A stretch of 64,000 bases of DNA from Fulvia fulva (lineage: Eukaryota; Ascomycota; Dothideomycetes; Mycosphaerellales; Mycosphaerellaceae), in NCBI RefSeq assembly GCF_020509005.1, contig NC_063016.1, positions 1,984,001 to 2,048,000 on the forward strand. Reading direction: 5' to 3'. Below the pieces are notes generated by a model. That model saw only the letters and a list, made by a program, of their open reading frames with translations. It ran no database searches and was not told the origin of the DNA. Shown piece after piece: positions 44,706 through 57,581 of this stretch. The position numbers were made by a program, and so were the translations under genes. Every line of letters starts with the position of its first letter. The stretch's first letter is position 1.

Positions 44706-47700
44706 TTACGAAAGACTAACAAACCGTTAACTACTCGAGTCATCCTTATAGGTGACTACGCTACCGATAGAGGTGTTAACCTCGACAACTAAGACACTCT
44801 ATTCCACTTTAGTAAGTAGACTAATATCCCCTTCTTAAACGCCGCTACCTTCGGTGCCTAGGTAAACGCTAATCCCGACACCGCCTACGCTCTTATTAAC
44901 TATACCGTCTCCTCTTTCCGCGAGACCGCCTAGTAGGTCGAGCAAGCAAACAACTAAGTAACATACCTTTAAGGTATTATAAACACCTTCTAGAACCTCG
45001 CCCCGTACGCCGACGATAACCGCCGCTAGTACTTCTCTAAGAAGGTTAACGACCTAGACGAGTTCGACGGTAATAAGAGCAAGTTTAAGGCATTTAAGAC
45101 ATAGCTTACTATTAAGCTATTAGCTAATACCGACCACTTTCCGTAAGAGAAGGACAAAGTCACGTACGTCTTCTCCCTCCTTCGGGGAGACGCCGCGGCT
45201 TAGGTATAATACTATATCGATAACGCTACGTAGACTATCCGCTACCCGGACGTCCTTACCTTAATATAGGACCTCCGTACTGCCTTTAGTGATCTAGACC
45301 GTAGAGCTACCGCCTAGAACGCCATCTATAACCTCCTCTAGAAGAACAAGAGCTTCGCCGAGTACCTCGCGGCCTTTAACCGCGACATCAGGTTCACCGG
45401 CTATAACGAAGAGACTAAGAAGAGCACTCTCCGCCGTAGTTTGTTAGTAGAGCTTCTTCGAGCCCTCGAGGATAAGGACGTCGGTACTATAAGCTTCCGT
45501 AAGCTCGTCGAGACCTACTAGCGCCTCGACTCTAATATAAAACACACCGCCTCTCTCCTCGCTTCCCGTTCTTAAGGTCGTTAGCCTCGTAGTCCCGGAA
45601 GCCACTTCGCTACTCTACTAGGCGCCGCCGCTCCTACGGCTCTCCCTCCCGTCTCTATAGGTAACGCTATAGATCTTAGCGCTAGTACCGCCGTCCCTCG
45701 AGTCTAGGGCCTCGTTAACGGTAAGCTTACTCCCGAAGAGAAGCTTCGCCGTCGTTAGGCCGGACTCTATACCTACTACGGCGGTCTAGGCTATATCGTA
45801 GCTAACTGTCCGTAGCTCGCTACCCGTGACGCCCGTAACCCGGTTCGCGGCGCTATCGGCGCTATCGAGCCTACTCCTACTACTCCCGCTAAGTAGGAAA
45901 AAGCCTAGGTCTTCCTTATCGACGCGATGAAGACTAAGAATAACGTTTACCGAAAGTAAAGAGAGGAAAGAAGTTAAGGATCAATACAGTATAGCTAGAC
46001 CTATACGACGAGACGGGTAAGGACTACGCTTATAAAGCGTTCGTTACGAATATAAATATCGGCTTAAAGAAACTCTCTTCTTCTAATCTTACTCTTATAG
46101 ACACTAGCGTACTAGGCGAGTCTTTTATAGACTATAAACTCGCGACCTCTCTTAACCTCGAACCCTAGGAACTAAAGTACCCTCGTACCCTTAAACTCTT
46201 TAACGGCACGGAGACTACTACTAGTAAGATTACTTATATTATATATACGTTGATCACTCTCGGAGGTAAGCGTATGTCGATTACTAGCTTCCTTACGTCC
46301 CTACCGTATTAGAAGTTTATCCTCGGCCTCCCCTAGTTTAGACGATACTAACCTATTATCGACTAGACTTCCCTTACTATTAGCTTCCCTCTAGAAGCTC
46401 CTCCGGTACCTCCGCCTTCTCCGCCGCCTTAGCGCGGTCCTAAGTATACTAAGATCTTCTAGGTGAACGCCGCTACCTTTACTACTACTACTAAGTAGCC
46501 TAAAGCTTAAGTCTTCGCCGCCTCTCTCCGCGATATCGACATTGCCCTCGAGAAGCTTAATAAGAAGCGTATACCTACCGACCCTACTACGAAGGTCCCT
46601 CCTTAGGCATACTACATCCTCTACGTATTTGATGCTAAAGCCGTAGACGAGCTGCCTCCTTATCGCCCTTACGACTATAAGATTAAGCTAGAAGAAGGTG
46701 TAGAGACACCGTTCGGACCGCTATATTCTATGTCCCGAGAAGAGCTTATCGTCCTTAAGAGATACCTCGAAGAGAACCTAAAGAAGGGGTTTATTTAAGC
46801 GAGCCGTTCTAGCGCTAGTAGTCCCGTTATGTTCGTTAAGAAGCCCGGCGGTAGTCTACGCTTCTACGTAGACTACCGAGGCTTAAACGCTATTATAAAG
46901 AAGAACCGCTACCTAATACCGTTGATTTAGGAGACGCTCGAGCGCCTCTCTAAGGCCAAGTACTTTACTAAGCTCGATATTATCGCTACGTTTAACAAGT
47001 TACGAATAGTAGAAGGACACGAGTATCTTATAGCCTTTCGTACTCGCTACGGGCTATTCGAGTCGCTCGTTATGCCCTTCGGCGTTTATAACGGGCCTAG
47101 TACCTTCTAGAACTTTATTAACGATATCCTTTAGGAGTTCCTCGATCAGTTCTATACTACCTATATCGACGACATCCTAGTCTATAGCGAGACTAAGGAG
47201 GAGCACCGCGAGCACGTCTATAAGGTCCTTTAGAAGCTCGTAGACGCCGGCTTATAGCTCGACATCGACAAGTACGAGTTTAAGAAGACCGAAGTCAAGT
47301 TCCTTAGTTTGATCATTATCGTAGACGGCATTAAGATAGACTAAGAGAAGATCGACGCTATCGTCGAATAGGATGCTCCTACGAACGTTAAAGAGGTCTA
47401 GGGCTTCCTAGGCTTTACTAACTTCTACCGCCGCTTTATCTACGTATTTTCGGGCGTAGTACGCCCTTTAACGAAGCTTACGCGTAAGGGTAAGAAGTTC
47501 GCCTAGACCGACGAATACTAGGAGGCTTTTGACTTGCTCAAAGCGAAGTTTATTAAGAACCCGCTTCTATAGCACTTCGATTTCGAACTAGAGACCCGTA
47601 TAGAGACCGACGTATCCGACGGCGTAGTAGGCGGTGTCCTACTATAACGCCGCTCGCCTAAATCCCCCTAGTTACCTATCGCCTTCCTCTCTAAGAAGAT

Positions 47701-49954
47701 GACCGCTACGGAGTATAACTATAAGATCTACGATAAGGAGCTTCTCGCTATCGTTAAAGCTTTCGAAGAGTAGCGCCCCGAGCTCGAAGGCTCTACTATA
47801 CCCGTCTAAGTAAGCTCCGACTATAAGAACCTCGTCTACTTTATAAAGAGTAAGCTACTTAATCGTCGCTAGGCCCGCTAGAGCGAGTTCCTCTCCCGGT
47901 TCAACTTTATAATCTCGTACACGCCCGGTAAGGCCAACTCGATAGCCGACGCCCTTACCCGCCGCCCTAGTGACTCTCTAGTTAATCGAAGAGGGGGCCG
48001 GCAAATCGTAGAGCAATAAGTTATTAAAGAGTACAACCTCTCTTCCGAGCTTCGAGAGTACCTATCGAACGGCTAGCCTACGCTCGCCGCTTCCTTTACT
48101 ACTCTCGTACTCGCTCCTACCTACCTTAATAAGAGTAACGATGAATCCGAGCCTAAAGAATACGCCTCGGACGCTAAGGACTTAAACGACGATAAAGAGG
48201 GCTTAGTAACGACCGACGGCTTATCCGAATTAGACTTTAAGGGGTTTAATAATAAGGAGTAGCCCGAAGGTATTATAGCACGAGTACGAACAGCGTACGA
48301 TACCGATATAGACGCCTAAGAGTTAGTTTAGGCCCTTAAATCTAGCGCGAGGACATTCCCGGGCTTCTCGCTATCCGAGTACGAGCTCTAGAAAGGTATC
48401 GTCTACTTCCGCTAGAAGCTTTACGTACCGTAGCCCGAAGGCTCTAATATCCGAGCTAAGATTCTTCAAATTATCTACGACTCCGCCTCTAGGGGTCACC
48501 TAGGCGTAGCTAAGACCTATAAGCTCCTCGCTAGGTATTACTAGTAGCCGTATTCCTAGAAGGACGTCCGCCGCTACGTACTAAACTACGCTACTTACCG
48601 AAGAGCTAAAGCTAACCGCTACCGTCCCTACGGTCTCTTATACCCTCTCCCGGCTCCTAATCGTCCGTAGAAGCACATTACTATAGACTTTATTACCGAT
48701 CTTCCTTACGGTAAGACCTTTAGCGGCGTGAAAGTAAAGGCCCTTCTAGTAATCGTAGACCGTTACTCTAAGGACCGGTATATAATCCCGTACTAGAGTA
48801 TAACCGTAAAGGAGACTACTCGCTTATTCTACGAATTCGTCTAGCGCTTTTAAGGCCTCCCGGATAGCATCACCTCTAATAGAGGCACCTAGTTCATCTC
48901 GTACTTCTAGAAGCGTCTATATACTATCCTAGGTATTAAGTATAACCTCTCGACTAGTTTTTAGCTACAGACCGACGGCTAGACCGAAATTACGAACGCT
49001 ATCCTCGAGTAGGTCCTTCGTTGCTTCGTCGACTACTACTAGAAGGATTGGCCTTAGTATATCCCTACGGTAGAGTTCGCTACTCGTAACTAGGACTCGG
49101 AGACTACTAGCTACTCTCCCTTCTATACTACGAGATTACTACCCTCGTATAGGTATAGAACTAGAAGAACCTCTCCCGCCTACCGAAGACGTAAACAAGT
49201 AAGTAGTAGACGAGTTCGCTACTATACTCTTATAGATCTATAAAGAAGTTCACGACGAGATAGTATACGTATAAGCAATCTACGAGGATCAAGCTAATCG
49301 TCGTCGCTAGCTAGCTCCCGACTACTAAGTAGGCGATATAGTCTACCTTAACTCTAAGAACATTAAGACGGACCGCCCCTCTAAGAAGCTAAACTAGAAG
49401 AACCTAGGTCCTTTTGAGATCACCGAGCGTATTAGTTTACACGCCTACCGTCTAGCTCTTCCTACGAATATAAAGATCTACGACGTCTTCTATCCCGTAC
49501 GCCTTCGGCCGTCGGCTAAGGACCTATTCCCGAACTAAAACTAAGACATACTAGGTCCTCCCGATAAAGTAGAAGTCGACGAGCCTATTAACCTACCTTC
49601 TAACGACTATACCGTCCGCAAGATCCGGGGAATCCGCGTAGAGCCTAACGACGTTAAAGGACTACCGCCGATTAAGTATAAAGTCGAATAGTAAGGTTGC
49701 CCTAAGTAGGATACCTTATAGGAACCTATCCAATATATTATCTTTAATCGTTAAGTAATCGAAGAATACTACGCCCGCGTAGACGGCCTAGAAGTCAATA
49801 TCGGTAGGCTCTTCGAATCTAAGCTCTTCGACGGGGCTTACTAATAGTATATCGACTATAATATTAGGCCTAGGCCTAGTACTAAAGCTAAATATCCTCG
49901 ATATATAGAACTACTACGGCTTCGTAGGAACTTAGCTTTGTTCGGGGGGGCTAC

Positions 49955-50474
49955 TATTATAGTCTCCCTATAGAGTATATAGAAGGTAGGGACAGAAGAG
50001 CCTTAGAGTGCTCAGAAGTCGTTAAGAAGTAACAGTCTAGCTTAGTATATAAGCGCTAAGAATTATATACCCCGTAATATTTACTACGGGACCTAGCCCT
50101 CTCAATTCACCCCTCTACTAAACCTTAATAGATTCACTTCGGCTCGTGACTATGTGACTTACGGCACTCCCGCGAGCACTCGCGACTACGCTAGACCCTA
50201 GAAGAAGCACGTAGAAGACTCGGAACGTAGGGTAGGTTAGAATAAGGTTTTAAGCAAAGCTACTAAGCGCGGCTTCGTACGGGTTAGCCCTATTAATACG
50301 GGGATACGCACTCGCGAGGGTCGCGTATAAATATCTAGCCTTCCCTAGGCCTCTCTTACTTTCTTCGTCTTTCGTTTTATATAGCAATCATACTATACCC
50401 TTTTGTATCTACACTTCGTACCTACATTCTCGCTTTTACCCTTATATCTTATAGGCTAGGCTCTCGCCCTAATA
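49955..50474 (+). repeat. 3' LTR of the RIPped gypsy copy
   Basis: 520 bp, beginning tattatagtc after the polypurine tract ggggggg; it carries a slightly different set of RIP mutations from the 5' LTR, for example gtgacag there versus gtaacag here. Confidence 0.93.
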
Positions 50475-51689
50475 GAGAGTTACGCTATAGTGTCTTAGTA
50501 CTAATACGATCCTTCGACTTTCCTCCCCTTCCCGGCGGATAGCTATTCTCTCCGCTATTAACCTCGTATTCGTTTTATCCTATTTCGATCCGATCGCGTA
50601 CGACCGAATATATCCTTTTACCTAAGGGTAGCTAACCTGTCCCTTAACTTACAAAAAATAGAGAACGAGACTAGGTTTATAAGAAAGAGAGTAGTACCTA
50701 TTCTAATAAGAGAGAACCACGAAACATAGTTCAAGCTAATAAGAATACACCTAGTATTAAAGCAGGTTGACTAGGTCCTCGAAGACATTATTACGGACAT
50801 TCCCGCTATAACCCTATCTATAGCGACACCCTCTACATTATCGGAGTCATCCCTTCCTTTAGATTAAGCAATAAGGAAGGTATTATATAGACGGCACAAT
50901 ATAACGGCCCTATATAAGATGTATATCTATCTGTCGATAGATGACTAAGAGATAATATACGAGATCCGGTATATAAAGGAGTTATAGGAATGGGCTGAAG
51001 CTAAATATAAGAGAAGACTTCTCGCTACTAGAAGAAGTTTGCTTTAGCAATACACTAATTTCGTGATGATAGAGGACTAGTTAATAGATAACGCCTAGTA
51101 GGAGCTTAGCTTAATTATAAGGAGGGCTATTTAAATCTCGCCTTAGGTATAAAAAAGACATTAAGACTAAGGACAGAAAGATCTAGCAACTCTTAGTAGC
51201 TCTACTAGACTCATTTAGCTCAATTCGCGATGCAATTGATGCCTAGGTAAATCTCTTACTACAAGACATTCTTATAATTCTTAGGGAGAAGTAAGAATCA
51301 ATAATTTATTAAGGGATAGCTATATTCGCTAAGAAGGGTTTCTAGGGTAAGCTTACGTACTATCTCTACGGTAGTGACTATTTTATAAGCAAGTGCCTAC
51401 ACCTTTCTATAGCTTAGTAGGCTGTTAGGAACAAGGACAAACTAGCTAGGGTTACCTACCCTACTAAGAGACAACCGTTACTACCTCGTAGGAGGTTATT
51501 ATTACTAAACCTTCGTAATGTCCTTAAGGTAATAACGGACCTTATAAAGTAGATAAAGGAGAGCCGTAAGCCAAAGGCCTCCTCTAGTAAGCCTATAAGG
51601 GCCTATACGACCTAGGAAGACGTATTAGACCCTAAGATACTATTAGAAGATAATAATATTAATAAGGTTGCCTATTCTACTATAGAAGC

Positions 51690-51923
51690 TATTAAATAGG
51701 TACGAGTTACGTAGTAGTAGAAGACGGCGGATTACACGAAAGACGAAGAAGGACCTAATAGGATAGCGTGTATCTATATATAGTATCGCCGGTATTAGTG
51801 TAGGTAGATACTAGGTGTCCGGATGTTTACTAGCCTATAGGCTAGCAAACCCTAGTCACGTGATCTAGTTATATAACACACCTACACCTATATACTTGTC
51901 CTACGGCCTATATGTTCTTAACA
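51690..51923 (-). repeat. Inverted 234-bp LTR, same family as 43,629-43,862
   Basis: Read on the minus strand it starts tgttaagaac and ends ..ctatttaata, the same length as the left copy with only transition differences. On the minus strand it is preceded by cctaagtaggag, which could be a RIPped polypurine tract, so it may be a 3' LTR. No matching target duplication is seen (gaagc versus ctcct). Confidence 0.75.
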
Positions 51924-52560
51924 CTCCTACTTAGGCCATATAGTCTCCTATAATCCCTTTACGTAAGCTAGAGCGCCTTCTAGATTAGAGAGTTAAGAGT
52001 AACCGGGCTGTCCTCTTAGAGAGTATATAGGTGACCTTAGTTAGTTAGGTCGAACTCCTTAGCTATATCGTAGACTAGAATCGTGAATTGCTTCGTTAAG
52101 ACCTTTACTAATACCGTAACCTTAGATGCCTACTATAGCTATACCTCTAGGTACCTCCTAGTAGTAGTAGAGCTAGTATAGATCTATAGAGTACCGTTAG
52201 ACTATTAGTTCACTACGACTACCCCTAGTTAATTAATTCGTTAGGCGAGCTCCTTATTTAATAGCTTCGTAACTTCCGCCTAGTCTTCCTTTGCTATAAT
52301 ACGGATCGTGACTATATCGTACGTTAGGCGGGGGCCTAGTATCGATATCGCGACCGATACTTAGCTATAGGAGTGTTAATTCCGGATGGCCTTACTAATC
52401 GCCTAAGACGTCGTCCTTATTTCTTATTACCCTCGGTAATACGATAGTATAAGCGCCGTACGTAGCTAAGTAATCATCACCTATAGAGACCGGTATAGGA
52501 GCTAATTGTTAGTCTCTATACTTTTTACGTCCTCTATAAGTTGCTACTAGTTATCTTAGG
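51924..52560 (-). mobile_element. RIPped LINE ORF1 fragment
   Basis: On the minus strand, reading TAG/TAA as former Gln/Trp codons gives a chain resembling the ORF1 of the left LINE: segments such as KEFDLTN and TKQFTILVYDI occupy the same place as QYTVIAYGVP in the copy at 42.6 kb. It is broken at 51,923 by the inverted LTR. It is related but not identical in family, and this is an alignment made by eye. Confidence 0.4.
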
Positions 52561-52639
52561 GAGCTTTGCCTATAGAGCCGTAGGCGCCGGTAGTACCGTA
52601 GCCTAGGCTACTATTGCCTAGGAGTTACCTAATGTAGCT

Positions 52640-53360
52640 AGGCACCTCCGCGGCGTTTAGAGCTAAAGAAACAGGGTGAAGAGAACTTTAAGCTATCTAA
52701 ATTAAATAAGGTAGAACTCCCTTAATTCTAGGGGTAGTGGCCTACTTTGTAGATCGTTAGAATAGCCTTAATAAGAGCTTTCGAATATGTCGTGTTTAGC
52801 GATATTCTAGTAGTATATACTAAATACCTTGTCGCGGTAAGTAGTTAAATAGAGATATAGTCTAAGGAGGCCTCTAGCGCGTAGTTCGGTCGGTATTAGA
52901 CTAGTCTCTCTTTAAGTTCTCGTAGTAGAAAGTATAGGTCGATTATACTTATACTTATATAGGCCTTCTACGTCTCTATTCCCTTTAGTATTACTAAGGC
53001 TATTCCGTAGCGTACGGTTATATCTAGTAGCTTTCCCCCTAAAAACGCGTACGGGGGAGTAAAGTCGAATCCCTACTATAGGTAGTAGAGGTTAAAGTCG
53101 CCGAGGAGTACTTACTTTATATCTTAGCTTAGGGTCCGCTCTAGGTAGGCGAGGGTTCCTAGTTCCCTACTCGTCCGACCCCGCGGTAGCGGGTTATTAA
53201 TATTATAGATCTGGATAGAGCCTTATATCGTATCGATCTAGATTAATATTATGTCTCCTAGGTTACCCTACTATAGTTATATAACCTTCTACGACTTAAG
53301 GTCTATAGTCTTGCTTATATATATATATAGGTCGACGACGAGAATCACCTATACGTGGTG
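52640..53360 (-). mobile_element. RIPped LINE endonuclease fragment
   Basis: On the minus strand this encodes most of an apurinic endonuclease domain: IYIYISKTIDL, then IQIYNINNPLP, the catalytic GDFN at 53,102-53,091, and the C-terminal motif that reads EASLDYISI, i.e. SDHxPI with the His turned to Tyr, near 52,870-52,847. It breaks off near 53,380, where RIP intensity also falls sharply. Confidence 0.6.
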
Positions 53361-53380
53361 TCGGCTACGAACCTCTCGTC

Positions 53381-54370
53381 TAGCTACGAGAGAGCCAAGT
53401 ATTCTCACGCTGGAGCGTCGTAGGCGCGACGGGCGCGTAGCGTAGGCGAAGCCGCGGCGAACAGAGGACTACTAGCAAAACGGGTATGAAAACCATCCGA
53501 CGAGCGTGTGCTCGTGTCGGGAGCGAGTCCCTCTTCTTTCTACGTGTAAGAAGGGCGCGGAACCGTGGCCTATACGCTCGACAGGACACCTCTAGTATAA
53601 GTACAGAATTTTCACCTCCGGAGACCGTAAACCGAGCGGGCTAAGCGACGAACATTGGACGAGCGGACTATAGAACAACAACTGAGCGGACTATACAACG
53701 GCGTCGAGCGGACTACGAAACAATCTAGTGTTTGCTAGCGGGCAATGCGGTAGGTAGGTAGACACGCGACGAAGCCTATAAGGGCCTGTTAAACACCCGG
53801 TATAGGAACGAGGGTTTTGCCTAAGGCACTGCCTATCCCGCTACACAACGCACCTAGTCTGACATAGTAGATTGCGACGAGGAAAAGACGATAGCCTAAG
53901 CAAGGAAAAGACGGCTGTTAGGACGGGGAAAAGACGTACAATACAAGTGGATTAGTTCTATAATCGGGGAGGATCGAGGGCAGGGTAATAAGGAACTTCA
54001 TATTAGTTAGTAGGTAGAAACGCAAGGAGTACGCTGCCCGGCGTGGTGTATGCCCCGAGCAAACCTACGAGGCATAGACGGCCGCTTTCTAGAGATAGGC
54101 TACGGTAACGCGAAGGGCGTCAAAACCTAGGGCGTAGTGTACACTAGTAGCGACGGCTGACACTGTCTATATAGCCCGAGAGGACGGATGCGCATGTCGG
54201 TCAATAGAGAGTACTAAAGGGCTCAGGCCTATAGAGGTGGATATTGGCTTAAGGAGCAAACAGGGAGGGAGGGCGTAGAGGGAAGCTTTTACTCCGGGCT
54301 AACCTCTCGAAACGAGGCTACACGGTAGTGCTAGATAAGTAGGAAAGCGCGGTTAAGACTTGTTACCTTA
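53381..54370. other. Lightly mutated repeat sequence, unassigned
   Basis: CpA and TpG reappear here, in contrast with the preceding 12 kb. No domain recognised; it may be 5' sequence of the LINE that follows on the + strand. It includes a degenerate tandem repeat at 53,632-53,725. Confidence 0.4.
53632..53725. repeat. Degenerate 22-25 bp tandem repeat with gagcggacta core
   Basis: Four successive units share gagcggactat or a close variant (gagcgggcta, gagcggacta three times) followed by an A/C-rich spacer. Confidence 0.6.
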
Positions 54371-56640
54371 TCTCGTAGCTAGCTTACTAAATACGATTCC
54401 TTCCTTGCCCTAGACATAGATTAGGCGGTTAGCTCTAACACAGTAATAGGAGTCATAAGTAAGCTAAAGGGACGAAAAGCCCTAGGCCTAGACAGGATAC
54501 TAAACGTACTGCTAAAAGAGTATAGAGAAGAGATCGCGCCGAGCCTTACAAACCTATTTACCGCGTGCCTACGGCTAGGGTATCACCCGAAGCCGTACAG
54601 AGAGTCTATGACAGTAGTGCTACGTAAGCTACAGAAGGAAGACTATACTCAGCCCAAGTCGTACAGACCAATAGCACTTCTAAATACGATAGGGAAGGTC
54701 CTAGAAAAGATAGTAGCCTAGAGACTTACGCAGCTTGCCGAGGACAACTACGTACTCCTAGCAACATAGATAGGGGGAAGAAGCTAGCGATCGATACTAA
54801 CAGCAATAGAGCTAATTACGGAGCAAATCCAGACCCTCTGGCACTACGGCAGGAACCGAGCGGCGTCCTTACTATCCCTCGACATCGTAGGGGCCTTCGA
54901 CAACGTCTTACACTAAAGGCTAATATATATCCTACAGCAGAAAGGCATCCCCTAGTAGGTAACGTCGTTCGTCTTCTCCTTTCTCTAGGAACGGACGACA
55001 TACCTAGTCCTAGGAAGGTACACGTCCGACCCGGTGAAGGCAGAGACTGGAATACCTTAGGGATCTACTCTCTCCCCTATCCTGTTTCTGATATTTATGT
55101 CGGATCTAATCCCCCTACTCACCTCTCCGCAAACCTTAGCATCGGGGTTCGTAGACGATATAAACATCCTAGCCTAGTTAGACTCGACAGAAGAGAACTG
55201 TCGCCTCCTTAAAGATAGGCATAAGAAATGCGAGGAGTGGGCAAAGAAGCATAGTGCTCGGTTCGCCCCTAAAAAGTACCAACTTATACACTTTAGTAAA
55301 GCGAGAACATACTATAATATAAAGGCGGCGGTAAGAATCCAAGGCTACGAGACCAAGCCATTAGCGGAGCTACGAGTACTAGGGATCTAGCTCGACCCGA
55401 AGCTAAGCTAGAATGTACAGATTAAGAAAGCCTAGAGTCGAGCGTAAGTCAATGAAGCCTCGATAAAGAGGCTTACGGCATCTACATAGAGAGCAACATT
55501 CGACAAGGTAAGAGTAATGTATAAGGCGATCGTCAGACTAGCTATGTTATACGGGGCACAGATTTAGGGAACAGGAGGCGTAGGTAAGCCGATCCCGAAA
55601 CGGATAGAGCAACCCCTAAACAGGATATAGGCAGGCAACCTACGTAGGGTACTAGGCGTATACAAGACAACGTCAATAAGCACGGTAGAAATGGAGACAG
55701 GAATACTACTAATCGGCCAGTATATCCGGGGAATGAGAATTCAATACGCGGCAAAGACGACAGGTTACCTAGTACAAACCACGATCTAGGAGGCAAAGAA
55801 TAAGATAGAAAGCCGCTACCGGAGAGGGGCAGGATATAGGACAAGCCAAAAAGAGGATGACCTTACGACCTTTACGGCCGTACAGACAAGCACCGAATGG
55901 CTAGCACGAAAGGAGGAGGAGCGTAGGACTCGCTAGGCCGGCGGGAGCAAGGCTAAGACCCAAAACCTAGCGGAACAGATAGCGAGCTACCTATAGGAGC
56001 AGGACTGGAAAAGGAAGCCCCCTAAGACAACAGGCCCGATAGCGCTCCGAGCCTTCTAGAGACATAATTACTAGCTATATAGGGACCTGACAAGGGCCGA
56101 AGCAAGCATAGCGATCCAAATCAGGTCCGAACACATTGGATTAAGGGCCTACCTGTTCAGAAGACGCGCACTAGACATCTATAGCCTAGCCTGCTAGTGT
56201 GGCTACCTATCGCAAAACCTAGAACATATACTACTACGATGCCCGTAGTGGGCGAGAGGCAGGGGAAATTGGAGGCACCAAGCGGGAAGGAGAGACTACA
56301 AGTCAATTATTAGGGACAAAGGCAACATTCGCCGAATCTCTCGGTGGATACTATAGTAGGGATACCTCTAGCAGTTTAGCCTCGCGAGCGAGACGGAGGA
56401 GTAGATAGACAAGAGGCGGAAGCGAGGGGGGTTGCAGATAGGGTAGTCATTAGGGCAGGCCTATAACACTAGCGTACCCCTAACAAGGGAAATTTAAGAC
56501 GACAACGAGGAGGAAAAGACAGGCGGGAAGGAGGAGGGGTTTTCACCAACACGGTTTCCCCTCTATATATACAAAAACAAGATAGCATAGCTGTATAGGC
56601 CAAAGGGCACTACAACAGCTTAATGAAATATCTATCTATC
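54371..56640 (+). mobile_element. Lightly RIPped Tad-like LINE: reverse transcriptase to 3' end
   Basis: One frame, broken only by TAG codons replacing CAG or TGG, runs from about 54,380 to 56,440. It has RT motifs: KALGLDRI, KSYRPIALLNTIGK, LSLDIVGAFDNV, GSTLSPILFLIFMSDL and the catalytic FVDD at 55,148-55,159, then a thumb region and the terminal Cys/His motif (CGYLSQNLEHILLRCPQW) typical of Tad-clade ORF2. I do not see an RNase H domain. The 3' end carries a TATC-repeat tail. No frameshift was noticed, so point mutation rather than age killed it. Confidence 0.85.
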
Positions 56641-56682
56641 TATCTATATATATATATATATATATAGATAGATAGATTTGTC
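56625..56682. repeat. Palindromic TATC/TA/GATA microsatellite at a LINE tail-to-tail junction
   Basis: tatctatc units, a TA run, then gatagata units. This is two LINE simple-repeat tails meeting in opposite orientations. The flanks are inverted homologues, for example ggttttcacc...cccct at 56,540s and aggtgaaaaccc at 56,755. Confidence 0.85.
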
Positions 56683-57061
56683 ATTCCCCTGTTCTAGGAC
56701 CCTATCCGGCCTATGCAGGTATATATCTATTGTTATGTACAAAGGGAAACCCGAATAGGTGAAAACCCTTCCCGCCCCCGACTACTCCTTGTCTAGATTA
56801 GCTTTCCCTCTGAACGTACGTAGTCCATGTCACTACCCCGTTAGCCCCCGCTCCTAGCCGGTCTCGTCGCGCTGCGTCGTGTCCTCTCTTCCTACACTGC
56901 TCCTACTAGGCGGTACTGTTCTAGCCAGCCCTTCTCTAGTATCCAGTTCGTAATGCGCCGTAGGTCTTTAGCGTTGTTAAGAAGTGCCCCAATCGTCCGG
57001 TTCCTCGCCTTTGCCATCCACTCCCCCCTTCCTAGCGACCACCTCGGATAGACGAGGAGTG
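56683..57061 (-). mobile_element. 3' end of a second Tad-like LINE (minus strand)
   Basis: Minus-strand coding of the ORF2 C-terminus (YPRWSLGRGEWM, then TIGALLNNAKDLRRITNWIL) and the 3' UTR, ending in the shared simple-repeat tail. The frame is interrupted at 57,061 by the intact gypsy element and resumes at 63,358. Confidence 0.8.
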
Positions 57062-57581
57062 TGTCAGGGCGAGAGCCTGGCCTGTGAGATGCAAGGGTGA
57101 AAGCGAGAATGCAGGTGCGAAGTGCAGATGCAAAAGGGTATGGTATGATTGCTACACAAAACAAAAGACGAAGAAAGCAAGAGAGGCCTGGGGAAGGCCA
57201 GATATTTATACGCGACCCTCGCGAGTGCGTGTCCCCGCATCAACAGGGCTAACCCGTGCGAAGCCGCGCTCAGCAGCTTTGCTCAAAACCTTATTCCAAC
57301 CTGCCCTACGTTCCGAGTCTTCCACGTGCTTCTTCCAGGGTCCAGCGCAGTCGCGGGTGCTCGCGGGAGTGCCGTGAGTCACACAGTCACGAGCCGAAGT
57401 GAATCTGTCAAGGTTTGGTAGAGGGGTGAATTTGGAGGGCTGGGTCCCGTAGCGAATGTTGCGGGGCATGTGATTCTTGGCGCTCACACACCAAGCTGGA
57501 CTGTCACTTCTTGACGACTTCTGAGCACTCTGAGGCTCTTCTGTCCCCACCTTCTGTACACTCTGTGGGGAGACCATGACA
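57062..57581 (-). repeat. 3' LTR of the intact chromovirus
   Basis: 520 bp. On the minus strand the TATA box tataaata is at 57,210-57,203. The pol frame extends into it and stops at 57,206. Confidence 0.96.

Larger units (their letters stand above)
44186..50474 (+). mobile_element. Complete but RIP-inactivated Ty3/gypsy chromovirus
   Basis: 6,289 bp with 520-bp LTRs and 5-bp target duplication gagag (44,181-44,185 and 50,475-50,479). It aligns end to end with the intact element at 57,062-63,352 (which lies on the other strand) and is only 2 bp shorter. Differences are almost all C-to-T or G-to-A: for example intact accactgctgctaagcag reads actactactactaagtag here. CpA and TpG are nearly eliminated while many CpG remain. 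All Trp and Gln codons in gag and pol tend to TAG or TAA, so no protein can be made. It is nested in the copia-like relic. Confidence 0.95.
43863..51689 (+). mobile_element. Leader and gag relic of the copia-like element, split by a gypsy insertion
   Basis: The sequence after the LTR (43,863-44,185) continues beyond the nested gypsy element at 50,475, as shown by the exact gagag target duplication at both edges. The distal part (50,475-51,689) encodes on the + strand a Gag-like protein with one CCHC knuckle, now tac-tat-ctc-tac...tat...tgc at 51,358-51,396 (Cys and His codons turned to Tyr). No protease, integrase or reverse transcriptase follows: the sequence ends at the inverted LTR at 51,690. 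Copia assignment rests on the primer site and single knuckle and is tentative. Confidence 0.5.

Noticed and set aside
57084..57421. Plus-strand frames within the gypsy LTRs (repeated at 62,657-63,192)
   Set aside because: Antisense shadows of the LTR and pol; they occur identically in both LTRs and have no domain.
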